Source: JAABRT01 sp038259155
GTDB taxonomy: Bacteria > Gemmatimonadota > Gemmatimonadetes > Gemmatimonadales > Gemmatimonadaceae
Length of the DNA: 40,038 nucleotides
Direction: 5' to 3'
Assembly: GCA_038259155.1 (NCBI GenBank)
Contig: JBBSPE010000025.1
Coordinates: forward strand, 1 to 40,038
In this document: positions 35,023 through 40,038 of the stretch, one piece after another
Layout: every line of letters begins with the position of its first letter
How positions within the stretch are numbered: the stretch's first letter is position 1
Made by a program: the position numbers and the translations under genes
Notes under the pieces: model-generated
Databases searched by the model: none
The model's input: only the letters and a program-made list of their open reading frames with translations
Told to the model about the DNA's origin: nothing

Positions 35023-36255
35023 ATGCAGGTACTTGTCCTCAACGCCGGCTCTGCCACCCTCAAGTTTCAGGTGGTGCGCACGAGCACCGGCCACATTGCC
35101 ACCAACAGTGATGAGAAGCTCGCACGCGGGCAGATGGAGCGAATAGGTGGTGAGGCGGTGATCACGCTGCGGCTCGCTGATGGAACCACCACTCGCCGTA
35201 CTGCAGCACTGCGCGACATGCGCGCGGCGGTGGACTGGCTCGTGAGCTGGGCAACCAGCGCTGAGAGCGGCACCGGCCTTTCGTCCCGCGCCGACCTGCA
35301 TGCGGTGGGGCATCGCGTGGTGCACGGGGGCGAGCGGTTCTCGAAGTCCGTGCTGATCACGGCGGACGTGGCCCGCGCGATCGAGGAGATGATCGAGCTC
35401 GCACCGCTGCACAATCCGCACAACCTCGCTGGCATCAATGCCGCTCGGCAGGCACTCGGCGACGGCGTACCGCAGGTGGCCGTGTTCGACACCGCCTTTC
35501 ATCAGACGCTGGCCGAGCAGGCGTACCTGTACGCGATTCCCTATCCGCTGTACCGACGCCATCGCGTGCGACGTTACGGATTCCACGGCACGTCGCATCG
35601 GTCCGTCGCCTATCGATGGCGTCAGCTCACTGGTCGCGCCAAGCAGGACGTGCGCATCATCACGATGCACCTGGGCAACGGTTGCAGCGCCTGTGCGATC
35701 TCCGGTGGGATGTCGGTGGACACCTCCATGGGGTTCACGCCGCTCGAGGGGCTGGTGATGGGGTCGCGCTCGGGCGACATCGACCCGGCCGTCCTGGACT
35801 TTATCGCCAGCAAGGAGGGGCTGTCGCTGCCGCAGGTGGAGGCGATGCTCAACTCACAATCCGGATTGCTCGGTGTGTCCGGACTCACCAATGACATGCG
35901 TGACCTGCTGGCGGAAGCGAAGGAACACGACGACCGTCGCGCCAAGCTTGCGATCGACCTGTTCTGCTGGCGCGCGCGCAAGTACATCGGCGCGTATCTC
36001 GCGGCGCTTGGCGGCGCGGAGGCCGTGGTGTTCGCCGGCGGGATTGGCGAGAATGCACCGGAGATCCGCGCCCGCATCTGCCACGGGCTGGAGTGGATGG
36101 GGCTGCACGTGGACGAGGCCGCCAACGCGACGCTCGTGGACGGACGGGCCGGCGTGTTCAGCACAGCCGAGTCGCGATTGCAGGCGTGGGTGGTGCCGAC
36201 GGACGAGGAACTGCTGATCGCGCGCGATACGTGTCGGGTGGTGGAACGCAGCTGA
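35023..36255 (+). CDS. ackA: Acetate kinase
   Basis: 410 aa, the usual length for AckA, which interconverts acetate + ATP and acetyl phosphate + ADP. Diagnostic segments: NAGSATLKFQ (N7; normally NAGSSSLK), GHRVVHGGERF (R98), VFDTAFHQ (catalytic D156), GFHGTSHR (H188), HLGNGCSACAI, MGFTPLEGLVMGSRSGDID and FAGGIGENAPEIR. All known catalytic positions are conserved. No phosphotransacetylase or phosphoketolase is adjacent, so the acetyl-phosphate source is encoded elsewhere. It starts 42 bp after the NTase gene but is probably a separate function. Confidence 0.95.
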   Translation: MQVLVLNAGSATLKFQVVRTSTGHIATNSDEKLARGQMERIGGEAVITLRLADGTTTRRTAALRDMRAAVDWLVSWATSAESGTGLSSRADLHAVGHRVVHGGERFSKSVLITADVARAIEEMIELAPLHNPHNLAGINAARQALGDGVPQVAVFDTAFHQTLAEQAYLYAIPYPLYRRHRVRRYGFHGTSHRSVAYRWRQLTGRAKQDVRIITMHLGNGCSACAISGGMSVDTSMGFTPLEGLVMGSRSGDIDPAVLDFIASKEGLSLPQVEAMLNSQSGLLGVSGLTNDMRDLLAEAKEHDDRRAKLAIDLFCWRARKYIGAYLAALGGAEAVVFAGGIGENAPEIRARICHGLEWMGLHVDEAANATLVDGRAGVFSTAESRLQAWVVPTDEELLIARDTCRVVERS

Positions 36256-36342
36256 GACGCCGGCCGTCGCCGCCCAAGGGCCACGCGGCCCGCGTCGATG
36301 TCGGTCCGCCACGCACCACTCGTTCATCCCAACCAAGCCGCC

Positions 36343-37116
36343 CTACAGCCCCCGAAACCGCACTTCCAGCAGCGGTACCACCGGCGCGAACCGCTCCGAC
36401 TGCGGCGTTGAGAAATCCATGCCGCGAGGCGGCTGGGACATCAGGCTGTCCTGATAGATCGCCGTCTCCCCGCGAGGGCTCGCCGAGCGAACCGACGCGA
36501 TGAGCCGCTCGTAGATCGGGAGGTCAGGCTTGCGCAACGTCACCCAGGCCGGCGGACTCGCGGAGTTCTGATAGATGCGTGTGAGCTCGTAGTAGTCACC
36601 CACAATGGTGGCCTGCTCTTCTGCCGAGAACTCGGTGAGGCTCGACGTACTGGAGAGCCGATAGTTCATGTACGCCACGTTGCGATTGCCCGTCGCAATG
36701 TGGCCGGCGGCGTTGTGGTACACCGAGTCGGTGATGTAGCGCGTACCCAGATTCTGGTACTGCCACACGTGCATGACTTCGTGCACGAGCACGGGCTTGT
36801 TTGCGTTCTCAAAGGTCCAACCCGGCGACACGCGAATCTGGTTGCCCAGCGTGGTGGGGGCGTTGAGCACCTGCGTCTCGACAATGCGGATACGCGAGGC
36901 GTCCACACCGGTCTGAAAGATGTCGCGCACCACCGCGCGCTCCCATTCATACAGCGCCCGCCCAATCGGGTTGACGAGTGCACCCAGTTGAATGAGGGTC
37001 CGCTCCAGTGCTGGAGAGGACACGTTCACGGGCGAATCGCGACGTTGGCGCAGCACATCGGCTGGCACGTTGGAGAGTCGCGGATCGGGCGACCAAGGAC
37101 GGGTTGGATCAGTCAT
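36343..37116 (-). CDS. HEXXH zinc-metallopeptidase-like protein (DUF4157/'Vgr-related' type)
   Basis: 257 aa from ATG 37116 without signal peptide. The motif VLVHEVMHVWQYQ (H112, E113, H116) is a gluzincin-type HEXXH followed by the Trp-Gln-Tyr seen in proteins annotated 'vgr-related' or DUF4157, which are linked to extracellular contractile injection systems and other secretion modules. Preceding VRDIFQTGVDASRIRIVET and TTLGNQIRVSPGW also fit that family. A possible third ligand lies in the EFSAEEQATIVGDYY helix. No contractile-system genes are in the window, so it may be an orphan effector or housekeeping relative. Lies downstream of the VWA gene on the same strand, 97 bp apart. Confidence 0.65.
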   Translation of the reverse strand: MTDPTRPWSPDPRLSNVPADVLRQRRDSPVNVSSPALERTLIQLGALVNPIGRALYEWERAVVRDIFQTGVDASRIRIVETQVLNAPTTLGNQIRVSPGWTFENANKPVLVHEVMHVWQYQNLGTRYITDSVYHNAAGHIATGNRNVAYMNYRLSSTSSLTEFSAEEQATIVGDYYELTRIYQNSASPPAWVTLRKPDLPIYERLIASVRSASPRGETAIYQDSLMSQPPRGMDFSTPQSERFAPVVPLLEVRFRGL

Positions 37117-37213
37117 GCGCTGCTCTTGCGAAGAGGGTTCAGCCTAAGCTGCGACCTGAAATCTCCGACGGCAAGTGAGCAGCAGGCGCGTGCGTAGGCA
37201 AGACGCACCTGCC

Positions 37214-38518
37214 CTAGGGTTCCTCACGCCGCGAGAGCACCGCGTCGAACTTCCGCTTGCCTCGGCGCGCGTTGTAGCTGCGTTGCATCTGGTACTTGGC
37301 GTCGAGCTCGTCAAACGCATTGGCCGCATACCGTTCGGCCAGGCTCGAGAGGTCGTTGACCTGCTCACTCAGCTCGGCGAAGTACTCCGCGTTGTTCCGG
37401 AGCGCACTCTGCGCTAGCTCGTCGGAGGCGGAGGCCATGAGCGCGCGCGCGCCATCGCCATCGCCTTCACGCTGCCGCAGTGCGGCCGCTTCCCGTGCCT
37501 TCGCGGCACGCGCGAGAAGGATCGCGAGCTCGATCTGTGGCTGCATCTCCTGTTGTCCGTCGAGCGTGAGGCCAATCGGCAGCACGATCTGGCGGTGTTC
37601 CACGCCGCCGCCCGCGAGCAGCACATCGGCCGACACGGTGAGGGTGGCCACAGGCTGCGCTGCCGGTACGGTAACCGACGCCGGGACGAACAGTTCGAGC
37701 AGCAGCGGCTTGGGCTCGCTGGCATACAGGTCGCCCAGATCAAACAGCAGCACACCGGGTTGGGGGCGAGTCGAGGGCCACGTGGAGTGGACCATCGCGA
37801 TTTCGACCGACTCGCTCAGCGTGAGCTCGACGCGCAGGCCTTGCGCGCACACCGACAGCAACGCGCCCAGTTCTTCGGCCAGCACATCGTGTGCCTGATC
37901 CGGCTTTTCCACGTACCACGCATTGCCGCCGCCAGCGTCAGCAATGCCGCGCAGCAGATCATCGTCGTAGCCCTCGCCGACGCCGATCGTGGTGGTGCTG
38001 ATGCCGTTGGCGCGCGCCGTACGAGCCAACTCCAGCAGCACGGCCGGCTCGGTGATGCCATGGTTGGCGTGCCCGTCGGTGAGCAGCACAATGCGACGCG
38101 AGGACCCGGCGAGGTCGCCGAGCAGGGGCAGCGCGTCCTGCATGTCCTGCCGACCACGCAGCCAGCCGCCACTCAGGTTCGTGCTGCCACCCGACCTGAG
38201 GGCGCGAAGGCTCTGCGCGAGACCAGTTTGCGATTTTCGCCATGCGGGCGACGCCACCACCTGGACGTCATGATCGAAGGCCACGGCCGACACGACGTCG
38301 TCCGGGTGCAGGCGGTCCACGGCCAAGGCTGCCGCTGCGACGGCTGCGTCCAGTCGGTCGCCGTCCATGGAACCGCTGCGGTCGAGCACGAGGGCGAGAC
38401 CGATTGGCGCGCGGTCGCGATCCGTGGGGACCTGGCCCGACATGCTGAGCAGGGCGCGTACCTGCGTTCCCTGTGGCGACGGAATCGAGAGGTGATCGAT
38501 GAGCAGCGAGGCATCCAT
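37214..38518 (-). CDS. VWA-domain protein
   Basis: 434 aa; ATG at 38518 with GGAG at 6-nt spacing; upstream open frame is not protein-like. The von Willebrand A domain (~40-210) has a complete MIDAS: DRSGS (D46, S48, S50), the Thr in GGSTNLSGG and Asp in LLTDGHANHG. A beta-rich middle (VELTLSESVEIAMV, LLLELFVPASVTVP) and a helical C-terminus with Ala/Arg/Glu-rich sequence follow. Lacking a signal peptide and transmembrane segment, it is likely cytoplasmic. The shape resembles YfbK/VWA proteins used as scaffolds, partner unknown. A weak 6-bp hairpin at 37190-37208 lies just past its stop. Confidence 0.85.
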   Translation of the reverse strand: MDASLLIDHLSIPSPQGTQVRALLSMSGQVPTDRDRAPIGLALVLDRSGSMDGDRLDAAVAAAALAVDRLHPDDVVSAVAFDHDVQVVASPAWRKSQTGLAQSLRALRSGGSTNLSGGWLRGRQDMQDALPLLGDLAGSSRRIVLLTDGHANHGITEPAVLLELARTARANGISTTTIGVGEGYDDDLLRGIADAGGGNAWYVEKPDQAHDVLAEELGALLSVCAQGLRVELTLSESVEIAMVHSTWPSTRPQPGVLLFDLGDLYASEPKPLLLELFVPASVTVPAAQPVATLTVSADVLLAGGGVEHRQIVLPIGLTLDGQQEMQPQIELAILLARAAKAREAAALRQREGDGDGARALMASASDELAQSALRNNAEYFAELSEQVNDLSSLAERYAANAFDELDAKYQMQRSYNARRGKRKFDAVLSRREEP

Positions 38519-38734
38519 ATGACACTCCGATATGAGGGTGGAGTGCGGAAAATGCGGTGAGGGTCTGACAGTCCCTGCTGACGGAGGCTCGGGAGACGAG
38601 GACACCAAGGCCGCGCTCGCCGTGCGCTCGAGACGGAGGCATACTTCCCCCACCACCCAACTTTTCGCGGTTCCGTGCTCGCGCCCTCACGCGCGCTCCG
38701 ATCGGCATCTTCGTCACCTCACCGGAGTCTCCGA

Positions 38735-40038
38735 ATGTCCCTCCGCACCGTTGCCCTTGTCCTGTTCGCCGGTGCCGTCGCCGCCCAACCCGCCCGAGCC
38801 CAGGACCGCGCGCGTTCGCGGTCCATGGTGTCGTCCATGCAGGGCGTCGTCGCGAGTGAGAGTGTGCTGGCCTCGCAGGTGGGCGCAGCGGTGCTTGCGC
38901 GCGGCGGCAACGCCATTGACGCGGCGGTGGCGATGAACGCCATGATGGGTCTGGTCGCCCCCATGAACGACGGCATTGGTGGCGACCTGTTCGCGATCGT
39001 GTTCGAGGCCAGCAGCGGAAAGCTCTACGGACTCAATGCGTCAGGCTGGGCGCCACGCGGGCTGACGGTGGAGCATTTGCAGTCCAAGGGACGCACGCGC
39101 ATGCCGAGCAACGGGATTGATGCGGCCACGGTGCCGGGCGCGGTGAAGGGCTGGGAGCGACTGCTCTCGCGCTTTGGGCGACAGTCGTTTGCCGAGGTGC
39201 TGGCGCCGGCCATCGGCTATGCGCGCGAGGGATTTCCCGTGGGCGAAGTGGTGAGCGTCTACTGGAAGGACAGCGAGGAGACGCTGCGCGCGGACGGCCC
39301 CACCGCGAAGATCTATCTGCCCGGTGGTCGGTTGCCGCAGGCAGGTGACCTGTTCCGCAATCCGGATCTGGCGTGGACGTACGAGCAGATCGCCGAACAG
39401 GGAGCGGCGGCGTTTTACACGGGCACCGTGGCGGCGCGTCTGCTCGCCAGTCAGCGCAGTCATGGCGGCACCATGACCGCAGAAGACCTGTCGGAATATG
39501 ACAGCGAGTGGGTGGATCCCATTTCCACCACCTATCGCGGTTGGACCGTGTATGAACTGCCACCCAACGGCCAGGGCATCGCGGCGCTCGAGATGCTCAA
39601 TATCATGGAGCGGTTTCCGCTGGCGGACATGGGACACAACTCCGTGAACGCACTGCACCACATGATCGAGGCCAAGAAGCTGGCCTACGCCGACATGCGT
39701 CGCTACGACGCCGATCCGCGCTTCGTGCAGGTGCCGGTGGACGCGATGCGATCCAAGTCGTTTGCCGCCACGCGTGCCGCGCAGCTGAGTGCCACGCGTG
39801 CCACCTGCGATGTCGCGCCGGGAACACCGGGAACAGACGGCGGCACGGACAACGGGACGACCTACCTGAGTGCCGTGGACCGCGAAGGGAACATGATTTC
39901 CCTTATCCAGAGCAACTACTCCACGGTGGGGTTTGGTGCCGGCCTCGTGGTGGCCGATGCCGGCTTTGCGTGGCACAACCGCGGCGCTGGCTTCTCCTTT
40001 GACCGGGACAACGTGAACCGGCTTGAAGGGCGCAAGCG
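38735..40038 (+). CDS. ggt: Gamma-glutamyltransferase (GGT), 3' end beyond window
   Basis: At least 434 codons from ATG 38735 (GGAG at 38724-38727, 7-nt spacing); the frame runs off the window edge. Signal peptide MSLRTVALVLF...AARAQ-type. Family landmarks: ASQVGAAVLARGGNAIDAAV, GIGGDLFAIV, then ATVPGAVKGW and ELPPNGQGIAALEML. The autoprocessing site and nucleophile threonine lie in NGTTYLSAVD (T375), after which SNYSTVGFGAG continues the small subunit. The enzyme is a periplasmic Ntn hydrolase that cleaves glutathione and other gamma-glutamyl amides. The divergent VWA gene starts 216 bp upstream. Confidence 0.93.
   Translation, partial: MSLRTVALVLFAGAVAAQPARAQDRARSRSMVSSMQGVVASESVLASQVGAAVLARGGNAIDAAVAMNAMMGLVAPMNDGIGGDLFAIVFEASSGKLYGLNASGWAPRGLTVEHLQSKGRTRMPSNGIDAATVPGAVKGWERLLSRFGRQSFAEVLAPAIGYAREGFPVGEVVSVYWKDSEETLRADGPTAKIYLPGGRLPQAGDLFRNPDLAWTYEQIAEQGAAAFYTGTVAARLLASQRSHGGTMTAEDLSEYDSEWVDPISTTYRGWTVYELPPNGQGIAALEMLNIMERFPLADMGHNSVNALHHMIEAKKLAYADMRRYDADPRFVQVPVDAMRSKSFAATRAAQLSATRATCDVAPGTPGTDGGTDNGTTYLSAVDREGNMISLIQSNYSTVGFGAGLVVADAGFAWHNRGAGFSFDRDNVNRLEGRK

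Noticed and set aside
36283..36297. GGGCC/GGCCC hairpin after acetate kinase
   Set aside because: Five-bp stem only and no T run; not distinguishable from background.
38532..38600. Plus-strand frame with CGKCG resembling a zinc ribbon, upstream of the GGT gene
   Set aside because: Only one CXXC pair, low-quality sequence afterwards, and it overlaps the VWA gene's ribosome-binding region and the GGT promoter region.
39041..39976. 311-codon minus-strand frame opposite the gamma-glutamyltransferase
   Set aside because: Shadow frame; the plus strand has the full set of GGT motifs.
1..40038. tRNA, rRNA or biosynthetic gene cluster
   Set aside because: No tRNA cloverleaf or rRNA segment was noticed by eye, and no polyketide, peptide-synthetase or RiPP genes are present. 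A tRNAscan run would settle small RNAs.

Overview
The window is GC-rich, tightly packed DNA (about 31 protein genes, nearly all 3' ends within 100 bp of a neighbour) from a Gram-negative, outer-membrane-bearing bacterium. Evidence for the cell type is a TonB-like energy transducer, many signal-peptide lipoproteins, a beta-barrel-like protein ending in Phe and a PEP-CTERM sorting signal. The gene mix (Asp-box/VPS10-type propellers, 6-bladed propeller lipoprotein, LVIVD propeller, CocE/NonD and penicillin-acylase hydrolases, M16 lipoprotein peptidase) is typical of Gemmatimonadota, or a similar soil heterotroph. This placement is inference; no rRNA or tRNA is present to test it.

Layout: 100-3381 (-) large secreted Asp-box propeller; 3629-5563 (+) TonB-like protein plus a lipoprotein endonuclease/exonuclease/phosphatase-fold hydrolase; 5621-5977 a non-coding repeat element; 5994-7153 (-) PAF-acetylhydrolase-like hydrolase and a small ORF; 7296-12918 (+) propeller lipoprotein, CocE/NonD hydrolase, TPR-methyltransferase fusion; 12875-14872 (-) LVIVD lipoprotein, overlapping the previous gene tail-to-tail; 15115-15469 the second copy of the repeat element, inverted; 15604-18345 (+) S8 peptidase; 18374-20594 (-) a four-gene operon (pentapeptide protein, cupin, lipoprotein, FMN hydroxy-acid oxidase); 20674-21825 (-) exported metallophosphoesterase; 22107-24208 (+) ABC-F ATPase with a coupled unknown gene; 24339-25133 (+) spondin-N PEP-CTERM protein.

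25155-28000 is the most accessory-looking pocket: a RES/Xre toxin-antitoxin pair with a candidate leaderless promoter and operator, a truncated lipoprotein ORF, a stand-alone GIY-YIG nuclease, a BON lipoprotein and an eroded Uma2-family gene. 28047-31594 (+) holds an M16 peptidase coupled to a beta-barrel-like protein; 31646-34114 (-) a penicillin acylase homologue; 34173-34980 (+) a second possible toxin-antitoxin pair (XRE regulator plus minimal nucleotidyltransferase); 35023-36255 (+) acetate kinase; 36343-38518 (-) an HEXXH protein and a VWA protein; 38735 to the window end (+) a gamma-glutamyltransferase that runs off the edge.

Much of the coding capacity serves extracytoplasmic hydrolysis of peptides, amides and esters. 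The least explained object is the pair of ~356-bp non-coding elements with 22-bp terminal inverted repeats, each an imperfect giant palindrome, in flanks rich in short ACCGT-like words. This looks like a MITE/REP-type family.
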